From Clostridia bacterium (GTDB lineage Bacteria; Bacillota_A; Clostridia; Oscillospirales; CAG-382), in assembly GCA_017517985.1 (NCBI GenBank), contig JAFWWX010000037.1:1-10344 (forward strand): a DNA stretch of 10,344 bases, in the 5' to 3' direction. The position numbers and the translations under genes were made by a program. Shown here piece by piece: positions 1-6,784 of the stretch. The notes under the pieces are model-generated. The model had not been told where the DNA came from. It saw only the letters and a program-made list of their open reading frames with translations, and made no database searches. Every line of letters starts with the position of its first letter. The stretch's first letter is position 1.

Positions 1-469
1 AAGACACAATTCCGATTATGCAAATAACTGTGCAAAAGGGTGAAAGTACCCTACTTTTGATTATATAGGGGACAAAGAAAATCAGAAGTGTCGCCGCTTT
101 GTTAAGCAAGGTATGGAGCGATGAGAATTTGTGGAATCTTATCGCCGCAATTGTATATGAAGCAATTCTCATAATAACAACCGCAAGAACCATATACCAA
201 ATCCAGTACGGAAGCTTCTTTACAAGCTCAGGCAGAATACGTATTATCATTACTATATAGAACATAAGATCTGCAATGCTGTCAAGCTTTGAACCAAGCT
301 CGCTTATAGAATTGGTTTTTCTTGCAATAAAACCATCTACCGCGTCGGAAAGTCCCGATATGGTATATATTATATAAAAGGCTACACCCATGGGTTTCAC
401 AAAAAAAAGACAGAGTGAGCCTATTATTCGTACCATCGTTATAAGGTTTGGTATCATACTAAGACTCAT
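1..469 (-). CDS. CDP-alcohol phosphatidyltransferase family protein, partial (3' end outside window)
   Basis: This integral membrane enzyme would transfer a phosphoalcohol head group from or onto a CDP-activated lipid in phospholipid synthesis. The 156 visible residues contain the complete family signature DG-x2-AR-x8-G-x3-D-x3-D: D45-G46, A49-R50, G59, D63 and D67, with an extra upstream D42. Hydrophobic stretches near residues 4-40 and 65-105 fit the multi-pass fold. The ATG at 467-469 is preceded by AGGAGG at a good distance. The later FHKFSSLHTLLNK region does not look like typical PgsA, so I do not give it the pgsA symbol. PssA-like or an unassigned clade are alternatives. The promoter at 641-669 drives it across a leader that contains a disrupted small ORF. 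The C-terminus lies beyond the left edge. Confidence 0.88.
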   Translation of the reverse strand, partial: MSLSMIPNLITMVRIIGSLCLFFVKPMGVAFYIIYTISGLSDAVDGFIARKTNSISELGSKLDSIADLMFYIVMIIRILPELVKKLPYWIWYMVLAVVIMRIASYTIAAIRFHKFSSLHTLLNKAATLLIFFVPYIIKSRVLSPFCTVICIIGIVS

Positions 470-612
470 TTGTCTTCCTCCTTTTGCATATTTCGCAAAC
501 TGTTAAATCCCACATACCGTCTTTCGGCATAAACTCAAGTATGTCGTAAAATTGGTATTTTTAAAATGGCTTTTCCTTCTTTCAGTGCCGTTAACACCTC
601 TGTTTTTGTCAT
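459..612 (-). pseudogene. Frame-disrupted small ORF (~50 aa) in the leader of the CDP-alcohol phosphatidyltransferase gene
   Basis: An ATG at 610-612 opens MTKTEVLTALKEGKAILK and then closes at 535 after an unconvincing tail. One nucleotide further on, from 557, another frame reads YQFYDILEFMPKDG and later CEICKRRK, ending in a TAG at 459-461 that overlaps the ATG of the next gene. Skipping one A at 558 joins the two into a plausible ~50-aa protein with a C-x2-C pair. I see no good ribosome site before the ATG. The break could be a real frameshift mutation, a sequencing error or programmed +1 frameshifting. It could also be chance, because the ORF is short. No family was recognised. Confidence 0.3.
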
Positions 613-640
613 AAAATACCATTTTTCAACATATAATATT

Positions 641-669
641 ATTTTACAACTCTTTTTTTTAAATGTCAA
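641..669 (-). promoter_or_regulatory. Sigma-A promoter for the small ORF and CDP-alcohol phosphatidyltransferase gene
   Basis: Read on the minus strand, TTGACA (664-669) is a perfect -35. It is followed after 17 bases, largely an A-run, by TAAAAT (641-646). The transcript would start near 634, about 22 nt before the small ORF. Confidence 0.7.
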
Positions 670-689
670 TATTTTTTTGAAAAAACCTG

Positions 690-718
690 TTGATTTCACA
701 TTAAAAACTCTATAAAAT
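690..718 (+). promoter_or_regulatory. Sigma-A promoter for the MBL-fold hydrolase gene
   Basis: TTGATT (690-695), a 17-base spacer and TAAAAT (713-718) lie about 35 bases before the ATG at 754. The promoter is divergent from the one at 641-669, with the two -35 boxes only 20 bases apart. The ribosome site is a modest GAAAGG at 739-744. Confidence 0.6.
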
Positions 719-753
719 AAATATATATACCTTAATATGAAAGGTTTTTTACA

Positions 754-1527
754 ATGAAAATCACAGTACTTGCGGAAAATGTTTCCGAAAAGTCCAATGT
801 TGCTTCCGAACACGGTCTGTCCCTTTATATTGAGTCAGGTGAAAAAAGGATTCTGTTTGACATGGGTCAATCGGAAATTTTTTCAGAGAACGCCAAAGTA
901 CTTGGCGTTGATTTGTCTCTTGTGGATTTTGCGGTAATATTCCACGGACACTATGACCATGGCACAGGACTTGCACGATTTCTTGAGCTAAATAAAACAG
1001 CTTCTGTGTATATAAACAAGGACGCCTTTGTGCCACACTTTAACGGAACAGAAAAGTATATTGGTCTTGACATTTCTGTATCTGGAAACGAAAGAATTGT
1101 TTTCACCAACTCGGAAATTAGTATATGCAAAGATGTTACACTTTATCCCGCCGTAGAAGATATTACAAATAAATTTTCAAGTTCAGACTTTTTCTCCTGT
1201 GAAAACGGAAATTTTATACCTGAAGACTTTCATCACGAACAGTACCTTATGATTGAGGAAAAAGGAAAAAGGGTACTTTTCAGCGGCTGCTCCCACAGGG
1301 GAATAACAAATATTGCGAAAAAGTTCAGACCTGATGTTCTTATAGGCGGTTTTCACCTTTCAAAATTCAGTAACGGCGAGCTTTTTGAGTACGCATCTTT
1401 TCTTGACAAATTCCATACCGATTACTATACCTGTCACTGTACAGGACAAGAGCAATATCGTTTTTTGAAAAGCAGAATGAAAAGCATCAATTATCTCTCC
1501 TGCGGACAGACGCTTATATTGGAGTAA
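754..1527 (+). CDS. MBL-fold metallo-hydrolase, COG1237-like
   Basis: This is a cytosolic metallo-beta-lactamase-fold protein of 257 residues, a usual length for the family. The metal ligands are visible: HGHYDHG at 64-70 gives H64, H66, D68 and H69, SGCSH at 177-181 gives H181, and GGFH at 198-201 gives H201. A further HCTG at 228-231 is typical of the COG1237 branch. That branch includes proteins annotated as dihydropterin-ribofuranosyl-aminobenzene phosphate synthase-like, but most bacterial members have no proven substrate. I therefore make no claim about the reaction. The ATG at 754 follows GAAAGG. The gene stands alone, divergent from the CDP-alcohol phosphatidyltransferase and convergent with proS across a repeat-filled gap. 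A rare-metal or oxygen-dependent variant role is possible but not shown. Confidence 0.87.
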   Translation: MKITVLAENVSEKSNVASEHGLSLYIESGEKRILFDMGQSEIFSENAKVLGVDLSLVDFAVIFHGHYDHGTGLARFLELNKTASVYINKDAFVPHFNGTEKYIGLDISVSGNERIVFTNSEISICKDVTLYPAVEDITNKFSSSDFFSCENGNFIPEDFHHEQYLMIEEKGKRVLFSGCSHRGITNIAKKFRPDVLIGGFHLSKFSNGELFEYASFLDKFHTDYYTCHCTGQEQYRFLKSRMKSINYLSCGQTLILE

Positions 1528-1541
1528 ATGCCCGTTTGTTC

Positions 1542-1850
1542 TCTTTGTCAGGGGCGTTGCCCCCCGACAACCTTGCATCTCTTTGTTAGGGGCTTCGCCC
1601 CCAACACCCCTCGCCGTGGAGTCAAGGACTCCCTTGACCCACAACTTTGCCCGACTCGCATAGCTCCTCGAGCGAGGCAATAATATCCCCCAATAGTGCA
1701 ATTGCCTTGTTGCACTTTCTTTGTCAGGAACTCCGTTCCCGACACCCTTGCAAGGAAGCCGGGGGCTCCCTTGACCCACCACTTTGCCCGACTCGCATAG
1801 CTCCTCGGGCGAGGCAATAATATCCCCAATAGTGCAATTGCCTTGTTGCA
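1542..1850. repeat. Tandem ~135-bp repeat: one partial and two full units with covarying hairpins
   Basis: Full units lie at 1580-1714 and 1718-1850, with the start of a third unit at 1542-1576. The best conserved part is the 85-bp tract at 1629-1714 and 1766-1850, which differs by a few substitutions and one C. Each unit opens with a hairpin of the form GTY-A-5 bp-3 nt-5 bp-RAC: GGGGC/GCCCC twice, GGAAC/GTTCC once. The closing base pair changes along with it, GTC/GAC or GTT/AAC. A second hairpin at 1618-1632 or 1754-1770 also keeps its pairing despite different bases. Open frames on the minus strand through this block look like by-products. The unit has no recognisable gene. Confidence 0.85.
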
Positions 1851-1923
1851 ATTCTAAAGTTTTTGTTTGGTTTTGCAGACAGCAAATCAAACAGAACGCA
1901 CTTGCCCCTTAGCGGGGGTGTCT

Positions 1924-1949
1924 AAAAGAGGGGGTGCCCCCCTCTTTTT
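1924..1949 (+). terminator. Strong hairpin with T-run, possible distant terminator for the MBL gene
   Basis: A perfect 11-bp stem, AAAAGAGGGGG (1924-1934) with its complement at 1938-1948, closes a TGC loop and ends in T-residues. It lies almost 400 bases after the MBL stop codon, so it could equally be part of the repeat array. It would work on either strand. Confidence 0.5.
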
Positions 1950-1966
1950 CGTTTGGGAGGGTGATT

Positions 1967-2057
1967 GCAAAGAGGGAACCCCTCGAAATAGGGTTCCCTC
2001 TTGCCGGCACGTTTTTTTGGTTCTTTTTTTGTTGCTGTTGACAAAAAAAGAACCAAA
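1967..2057. repeat. Two further perfect or near-perfect palindromes
   Basis: The first pairs 1967-1981 with 1991-2004 (GAGGGAACCC core, one bulged A, 9-nt loop). The second pairs 2016-2032 with 2041-2057 (17 bp with a T7/A7 core, 8-nt loop). Neither is followed by a clean T-run that would make it an obvious terminator. They continue the hairpin chain from 1924. Confidence 0.7.
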
Positions 2058-2142
2058 GAATTAAACAAAAAATTTGAATTAAATGAATCTTTGAAAGGAA
2101 AGCTCCCCTTTAAAAAATTCTTTTGTTTGAGCATAAAATTAT

Positions 2143-2215
2143 CGGGCGGATAATATCCGCCCCTACTTTTTGAACGAGCAAAAAGTACATAAAACATAAA
2201 CAAGAGATTTATGTT
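2143..2215. repeat. Three adjacent hairpins, the first a GTAGGG-type palindrome
   Basis: GGGCGGAT (2144-2151) pairs with ATCCGCCC (2155-2162) and ends in CTAC, so it reads GTAGGGGCGGAT on the minus strand. TACTTTTTG (2164-2172) pairs with 2179-2187. AACATAAA (2193-2200) pairs with 2208-2215. No coding sequence was seen between 2058 and 2343. Confidence 0.7.
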
Positions 2216-2259
2216 AAATTAGGTTTTAAAGGGAGGTTTCCCTTTAATTTGTTTTTTCG

Positions 2260-2321
2260 AGCAGAGCCCTGCCCCTACGAAGATTGTGAAACATTCTTTA
2301 ACTGTGAGACATTCTTTGAAC
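2260..2321 (-). repeat. GTAGGG-type palindrome with an 18-19-bp duplicated flank
   Basis: On the minus strand the element reads GTAGGGGCAG followed by GCTCTGC; GCAG (2261-2264) pairs with CTGC (2269-2272). Its flank contains two head-to-tail copies of a TGTGARACATTCTTT motif at 2285-2302 and 2303-2321. The same flank occurs in opposite orientation at 6225-6257. Confidence 0.6.
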
Positions 2322-2343
2322 GTTTTGCGTTCTTTACATAGCA

Positions 2344-2374
2344 AAACTCCTGACAGAAGTTCTGTCGGGAGTTT
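2344..2374 (-). terminator. Intrinsic terminator after proS
   Basis: A 13-bp stem (2344-2356 with 2362-2374, one G-T position, 5-nt loop) starts 14 bases after the proS stop codon. On the minus strand it ends in a short TTTT run. It probably closes the TSCPD-pgm-proS transcript. Confidence 0.7.
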
Positions 2375-2387
2375 CTCATATATTTAA

Positions 2388-3839
2388 TTAATATGCTTTA
2401 CCCCAAAGGATAGTCTTATCTGCTTTCTTGCCACAGCATACGCATACATCGGAGGAAAGCTCACCACCAACTTCGTCCTCATTAAAGGGCATACATCTTG
2501 ATGTAACGTCAGCCTGCTCCTTGAGTGCCATTTCACATTCAAGGCTTCCGCACCACTTTGTCTTGATAAAGCCGGGCTTTGTCTTTGCGATTTCCTTGAG
2601 TTCTTCAAGGTTTTCTGCAGTATATGTCATACCGTTTCTACGAGCCTTTGCGCTTTCATACATATTCTTTGTAATATCGGAAAGGAGCTTGGGAAGAACT
2701 TCGGAAAGCTCGGAAAGCTTTGCGGTAATCTTTTCGCCGTTGTCACGTCTTGCAAGCACGCATACGCCGGCTTCAATATCACGAGGACCAAGTTCAAGTC
2801 TTACCGGAACGCCTCTCATTTCGTGTTCCGCAAACTTCCAGCCGGGGCTCTGGTCTCTGTCGTCTATTTCAACTCTGAAGTCGTTCTTGAGTGAGTTGAA
2901 TACCTCTGTTGCCGCTTCAAGTACGCCCTCCTTGTGCTGCTGTACGGGTACAACAACAATCTGTGTGGGAGCGATAGCCGGAGGAAGAACAAGACCGTTA
3001 TCATCACCATGAGTCATAATGATACCACCGATGATTCTTGTGCTCATTCCCCACGAAGTCTGGTAACAATATTTAAGTGTATTATCCTTATCAAGATACT
3101 GAATATCAAATGCCTTGGAGAAACCGTCGCCAAAGTAATGGGATGTACCTGACTGAAGTGCTCTGCCGTCGTGCATAAGTGCTTCGATTGTGTATGTATC
3201 CTCTGCACCTGCAAACTTTTCCTTGTCTGTCTTTCTACCCTTAACTACGGGGATTGCAAGATAATTTTCGCAGAAATCCGCATATACATTCAGCATACGA
3301 AGTGTTTCGTCAATTGCATCCTGTGCTGTTGCGTGCATTGTGTGTCCCTCCTGCCAGTGGAATTCACGGCTACGAAGGAAAGGTCTTGTTGTCTTTTCCC
3401 AACGAACAACGCTACACCACTGGTTATAGAGTTTGGGAAGGTCTCTGTAGGACTTTATTATCTGTGCATAATGTTCGCAGAAAAGTGTTTCGGAAGTAGG
3501 TCTTACACAAAGTCTTTCGGTAAGCTTTTCTTCACCGCCGTGTGTTACCCATGCAACTTCGGGAGCGAAACCTTCAACGTGGTCCTTTTCTCTCTGAAGA
3601 AGACTTTCGGGAATAAACATCGGCATTGATATATTGCAATGTCCTGTTTCCTTGAACATCTTGTTGAGTATACTCTGAATGTTTTCCCAGATTGCCCAGC
3701 CGTAAGGACGGATAATCATACATCCCTTAACGCCTGAATAATCAACAAGGTCTGCATTCTTTACAATGTCAGTATACCACTGTGCAAAGTCTACATCTCT
3801 GGATGTTATTTTTTCTACTTTTTTCTTATTGTCTGCCAT
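2388..3839 (-). CDS. proS: Prolyl-tRNA synthetase, archaeal/eukaryotic type (ProS type 3)
   Basis: This enzyme charges tRNA-Pro with proline in the cytosol. At 483 residues it has the length of the short type that lacks the bacterial editing insert and carries a C-terminal zinc domain. Motif 1 lies around residues 40-54 ([15 protein letters not shown]). RPTSE at 113-117 is a substrate-binding signature. Motif 2 is at 147-166 (R-W-E then [15 protein letters not shown]). Motif 3 is near 264-288. The anticodon-binding domain starts at about 290. Cysteines C430, C435 and C466-C469 fit the zinc site, and the final Tyr483 is typical of this type. The chosen ATG at 3837-3839 follows AAAGGA; a longer in-frame reading would begin inside a repeat and is rejected. 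The gene is last in a probable operon after pgm. Confidence 0.95.
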   Translation of the reverse strand: MADNKKKVEKITSRDVDFAQWYTDIVKNADLVDYSGVKGCMIIRPYGWAIWENIQSILNKMFKETGHCNISMPMFIPESLLQREKDHVEGFAPEVAWVTHGGEEKLTERLCVRPTSETLFCEHYAQIIKSYRDLPKLYNQWCSVVRWEKTTRPFLRSREFHWQEGHTMHATAQDAIDETLRMLNVYADFCENYLAIPVVKGRKTDKEKFAGAEDTYTIEALMHDGRALQSGTSHYFGDGFSKAFDIQYLDKDNTLKYCYQTSWGMSTRIIGGIIMTHGDDNGLVLPPAIAPTQIVVVPVQQHKEGVLEAATEVFNSLKNDFRVEIDDRDQSPGWKFAEHEMRGVPVRLELGPRDIEAGVCVLARRDNGEKITAKLSELSEVLPKLLSDITKNMYESAKARRNGMTYTAENLEELKEIAKTKPGFIKTKWCGSLECEMALKEQADVTSRCMPFNEDEVGGELSSDVCVCCGKKADKTILWGKAY

Positions 3840-3868
3840 TTTATTTTTTCCTTTCGGATTATTTATTG

Positions 3869-3945
3869 GTAGGGCGTGTCGGCCCGGCACGCCTTATTTG
3901 TTTTTAGAATTGTTAATGGTAGGGCGTGTCGACTCGGTACGCCTT
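3869..3945 (+). repeat. Two tandem GTAGGGCG palindromes between pgm and proS
   Basis: Copies at 3869-3895 and 3919-3945 share GGTAGGGCGTGTCG and end in ACGCCTT. The first is a good hairpin (GGCGTG-type arms, GGCCCGGC centre); the second is less symmetric. They begin 50 bp apart and fill most of the 110-bp gap between the pgm stop and the proS start. They could act as an RNA-stabilising or processing site in the operon. Confidence 0.75.
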
Positions 3946-3949
3946 CAAA

Positions 3950-5662
3950 TTAGATTCCAAGAATGGAAGTAAATTCGGTTCTTACCGCATCAAGTTTTTC
4001 CGAAGCTTCCTTTTCGTCCTTGCCGTTTACAAGATAGTACACTTTAACTTTAGGCTCAGTACCGGACGGACGAACTACAACAGTTGAGCCGTCGCAAAGA
4101 GCAAAGTATACAACGTCAGACTTGGGAAGTCCGGTAGCTGTTACGGTGTCACCGATTATCTTCTTATCTGCAAGGTAGTCCGCGTAGAATTTAATCTCAA
4201 TACCACCGATAGACTTGGGATTTGCATTTCTAAGGTCTGACATAAGCTTCTTTGTCTTTTCAAGTCCGTCAAGTCCTGCCATTGCAATATTGTCTACTTT
4301 TTCAAGGAAGAAGCCGTACTCTGCGAATACATCAAGAAGTACATCGTAAAGATTCTTACCCTCTCTGGAGTATACCGCCGCCATTTCTGTAATAAGGAGA
4401 GTTGCAAGAACTGCGTCCTTATCTCTTGCATAAGTTCCTGCAAGGTAGCCGTAGCTTTCTTCAAATCCGAGAATAAAGGTATGTTCGCCTGTCTTTTCGT
4501 ATTCTTTGATTTTTTCACCTATAAACTTAAAGCCGGTAAGTACGTCAACCATAGCAACGCCGTTCTTTTCGCAGATTACTCTTGCAAGTTCGGAGGATAC
4601 TATGGATTTTATAACGCAAGCGTTTTCGGGAAGTGTACCCATTTTGCGTCTGTACTTTATTATATAGTCAGAAAGCAGTGCGCCTATCTGATTACCGTTA
4701 AAGCTGTAGTACTCTCCTGTCTTTGTCTTAACAAGGATTCCCACTCTGTCAGCATCGGGGTCTGTACCGATGATAAGGTCACAGCCGTTTTCTTCAGCAA
4801 GCTTTGTTGCCATATCAAAACAGCTCTTTTCTTCGGGATTGGGACACTTTACTGTCGGGAAGTTACCATCTGCAATCATCTGCTCGGGTACTGTAATAAG
4901 GTGCTTTATTCCTGCTCTTTCAAGAGCCTTGGGCACAAGCGCTGCACCTGTTCCGTGAATAGCTGTATATACTACCTTGAAGTTATCTGCAACCTCAGCT
5001 ATTGCATCGGGGCAGATTCTCTGTTCAAGAACTCTGTCAAGGAACTTGTTATCAATTTCCTCACCGATAACTGTGATAAGACCTGCCTTTACACCTTCGT
5101 CAAAGTCCATTCTCTCAACAGAGAAAATATCCGTCTTTGCAATTTCCTCGGAAACCACTTTAGCGTGGTCAGGGGGAAGCTGAGCGCCGTCTTCCCAGTA
5201 AACCTTGTAGCCGTTATATGCTTTGGGGTTGTGGGATGCTGTGATATTGATACCTGCTATCGCCGAAAGCTCACGAAGCGCAAAGGAAAGTTCGGGAGTA
5301 GGTCTCGGAGCGTCAAAGATATATGACTTTATACCGCAGAAAGCAAGAACCTCAGCACATATTTTTGAAAAATATACAGAATTATTTCTTGTATCGCAGG
5401 CAATAGTAACGCCTCTTTCTTCGCCGCCGCTTTTCTTAACGAGAGTTGCAAGACCCTTTGTAGCCTGAGCAACAGTATATACGTTCATACCGTTAGTACC
5501 TGCCTGCATAATACCGCGAAGTCCTGCAGTACCGAAGGAAAGGGACATTGCAAAGCGTTCTTTTATTGCATTATCGTCGTCTTTGATTGCCTGAAGCTCC
5601 TGCATAAGGTCTTTGTCGAGATTTTTATTATCAAGCCATTTTTTATATTCGTTTCTATACAT
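3950..5662 (-). CDS. pgm: Phosphoglucomutase/phosphomannomutase (alpha-D-phosphohexomutase family)
   Basis: This cytosolic enzyme interconverts hexose 1- and 6-phosphates, supplying sugar nucleotides for the cell wall, polysaccharides or glycogen. The 570 residues match the usual length of Gram-positive PgcA-like mutases. Domain 1 holds the catalytic phosphoserine S143 in TASHNP (141-146). Domain 2 holds the Mg-binding loop GTDPDADR (299-306, aspartates 301, 303 and 305). Domain 3 has GFEESYGY (399-406) for sugar selection. The C-terminal phosphate-binding loop is RPSGTEPK (531-538). The ATG at 5660-5662 follows AAAGGA. It sits 56 bases after the TSCPD gene and 110 bases before proS, and is probably co-transcribed with both. 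Substrate preference (glucose or mannose) cannot be told from the sequence alone. Confidence 0.95.
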   Translation of the reverse strand: MYRNEYKKWLDNKNLDKDLMQELQAIKDDDNAIKERFAMSLSFGTAGLRGIMQAGTNGMNVYTVAQATKGLATLVKKSGGEERGVTIACDTRNNSVYFSKICAEVLAFCGIKSYIFDAPRPTPELSFALRELSAIAGINITASHNPKAYNGYKVYWEDGAQLPPDHAKVVSEEIAKTDIFSVERMDFDEGVKAGLITVIGEEIDNKFLDRVLEQRICPDAIAEVADNFKVVYTAIHGTGAALVPKALERAGIKHLITVPEQMIADGNFPTVKCPNPEEKSCFDMATKLAEENGCDLIIGTDPDADRVGILVKTKTGEYYSFNGNQIGALLSDYIIKYRRKMGTLPENACVIKSIVSSELARVICEKNGVAMVDVLTGFKFIGEKIKEYEKTGEHTFILGFEESYGYLAGTYARDKDAVLATLLITEMAAVYSREGKNLYDVLLDVFAEYGFFLEKVDNIAMAGLDGLEKTKKLMSDLRNANPKSIGGIEIKFYADYLADKKIIGDTVTATGLPKSDVVYFALCDGSTVVVRPSGTEPKVKVYYLVNGKDEKEASEKLDAVRTEFTSILGI

Positions 5663-5718
5663 TATATATTATTCCTTTCAGAAGGGGGATGATTAATTTT
5701 GTTACAGAAAAATACCTG

Positions 5719-5973
5719 TTACTCTCCAAGACATTCAACAATCGCTTTTGAAAGTTCATTGGGGCAGGAAGTAGATTTAAAACCGCATTTTATACCCTGG
5801 ATTTTAGCAACAGCCTCTTTTGCGTTCATACCCTCAACCAGTCGGGAAACCCCCTGGGTATTGCCTGCGCAGCCGCCAACTATCTGCACTTTTGTAATTA
5901 TGCCGTCATCGTTAATTTCAACATTTATCTGTTTTGAGCAGACACCGCTGGGACTATATGTAATCTTCTTCAT
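5719..5973 (-). CDS. TSCPD domain-containing small protein (TIGR03905 family)
   Basis: This 84-residue protein has unknown function. The C-terminal TSCPD motif appears as CGFKSTSCPN at 63-72, and a GGCAGN motif lies at 33-38. Cysteines 12, 35, 63 and 70 could bind a metal. The same domain is found at the C-terminus of some class II ribonucleotide reductases, but here it stands alone at the usual length for stand-alone members. The ATG at 5971-5973 follows GAAAGGA. Its promoter is at 6017-6025 and pgm follows 56 bases later, so it probably leads the TSCPD-pgm-proS operon. I infer no direct biochemical link to the neighbours. Confidence 0.9.
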   Translation of the reverse strand: MKKITYSPSGVCSKQINVEINDDGIITKVQIVGGCAGNTQGVSRLVEGMNAKEAVAKIQGIKCGFKSTSCPNELSKAIVECLGE

Positions 5974-6016
5974 ATTTTTATTCCTTTCAATGTCTCAAAA
6001 TAACTAGTCAAAGTTA

Positions 6017-6025
6017 ATTATAACA
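6017..6025 (-). promoter_or_regulatory. Extended -10 promoter for the TSCPD-pgm-proS operon
   Basis: On the minus strand TGTTATAAT is a perfect extended -10 (TG-N-TATAAT) about 45 bases before the TSCPD start codon. The -35 region is poor (TTTTAT-like), which an extended -10 can tolerate. Confidence 0.6.
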
Positions 6026-6115
6026 CAAAATTTTGCAAAATAAAATAGTTATGATAAAAATTAACAAATCAAACAATAAATATCGTATTTTTGCCCGATT
6101 TGGCGTGTGCAAAGG

Positions 6116-6310
6116 CACAAAAGGGCGGATTATTTCCGCCCTTTGTGACAAGAAATTCGAATTTGTTTGTAGGGAACGACCTATGTCGTTCTATCTGCTT
6201 TGTACGATATTGAAGCAAAGGAAAGAATTCAAAGAATGTTTTACATTTCTTCGTAGGGGGTGACGACGCGTTTCGTAAACGAAACAGGCACGCCTCCGCG
6301 GGGTGTAACA
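6116..6310. repeat. Repeat-rich gap: GGGCGG hairpin, GTAGGGAACGAC palindrome and a mixed GTAGGGGG element
   Basis: The stretch 6026-6324 holds no gene that I can support. At 6116-6147 a 13-bp stem with one bulge surrounds GGGCGGA-TTATT-TCCGCCC. At 6169-6191 GTAGG precedes GAACGAC, a CTAT loop and GTCGTTC. At 6253-6300 a GTAGGGGG head is followed by a GTTTCG-TAAA-CGAAAC hairpin (6270-6285) and GC-rich bases. The 6225-6257 flank repeats, inverted, the flank at 2273-2308. Confidence 0.7.
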
Positions 6311-6324
6311 GTATGTTTTTTGTG

Positions 6325-6370
6325 AAAAAACATACTCCGCCGTAGCGAAGTTCTGCTATAGCGGAGTATG
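6325..6370 (-). terminator. Intrinsic terminator after the DUF2085 gene
   Basis: On the minus strand, CATACTCCGC (6370-6361) pairs with GCGGAGTATG (6340-6331), with an inner TAGC/GCTA pairing, and TTTTTT (6330-6325) follows directly. It lies 45 bases after the DUF2085 stop codon. The GTATG arm can also pair with a second palindrome at 6311-6335. Confidence 0.8.
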
Positions 6371-6415
6371 AATTTGTAAGTCTTGAAACATCGTTTTTGG
6401 TGCAAATGATGTTTA

Positions 6416-6784
6416 TTATCCTATATTTCTTATAAAGTCTAAAATTATCCTTATTATGAAACATACAAACAAGAGCTGTATGCCCATAACACCATAACCA
6501 CCCATAATTCCTGTTATCAACCGTCTTATGTTGGTGGATTCCTTTATGCCAAGGTATTGAATATACCAGTCGGCAAACATCACAAGACAGCCGGCAAGGC
6601 AAACTGTGAGTTTTGTTCCGAATAGAAAATGGCAAAAAAGGCAAGCAATATATCCTATCAGCACACCTGTACACCTTGCACACACCGGAAACTGATAACC
6701 CTTTATAAAAAAGCTTCTTTCCGGCAGTTGATGACAACCGCAATTTGTGCCGAATCTAAATAGTGCAGAATATGCTTTATTCAT
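6416..6784 (-). CDS. DUF2085 membrane protein
   Basis: This is a predicted membrane protein of 122 residues with unknown function. The family core is clear: CHQLPERSF at 17-25, then GYQFPVCARCTG at 29-40, giving a C17-H18 and C35-x2-C38 cluster that could bind metal or form a redox site. Hydrophobic segments at about 41-57, 60-76 and 92-117 suggest two or three membrane passes. Its ATG (6782-6784) lies inside the end of the upstream zinc-ribbon gene: ATGAATAA overlaps the TAA at 6777-6779 by 8 bases, so translation is probably coupled. The two proteins are likely made together and may work as a complex at the membrane. The terminator is at 6325-6370. Confidence 0.88.
   Translation of the reverse strand: MNKAYSALFRFGTNCGCHQLPERSFFIKGYQFPVCARCTGVLIGYIACLFCHFLFGTKLTVCLAGCLVMFADWYIQYLGIKESTNIRRLITGIMGGYGVMGIQLLFVCFIIRIILDFIRNIG

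Noticed and set aside
1542..1850. CRISPR array
   Set aside because: There are only two full copies of a long unit joined almost directly, with no unique spacers and no cas genes.
1360..1890. 176-codon open frame on the minus strand
   Set aside because: It runs through the tandem repeat and antisense to the MBL gene. It has no ribosome site, and the two repeat copies are read in different frames.
1867..2064. 65-codon open frame on the plus strand
   Set aside because: It is composed of the hairpin repeats and has no start signal.
3840..3890. 17-residue N-terminal extension of ProS
   Set aside because: It starts inside a GTAGGG palindrome. The ATG at 3837-3839 has a proper ribosome site and fits the family length.
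4481..5326. 281-codon open frame antisense to pgm
   Set aside because: It is the shadow of a well-supported enzyme gene, Cys/Phe-rich with no ribosome site.
6069..6743. 224-codon open frame on the minus strand
   Set aside because: It is a shifted frame of the DUF2085 gene that continues into repeats. The DUF2085 frame carries the family motifs and the coupled start.
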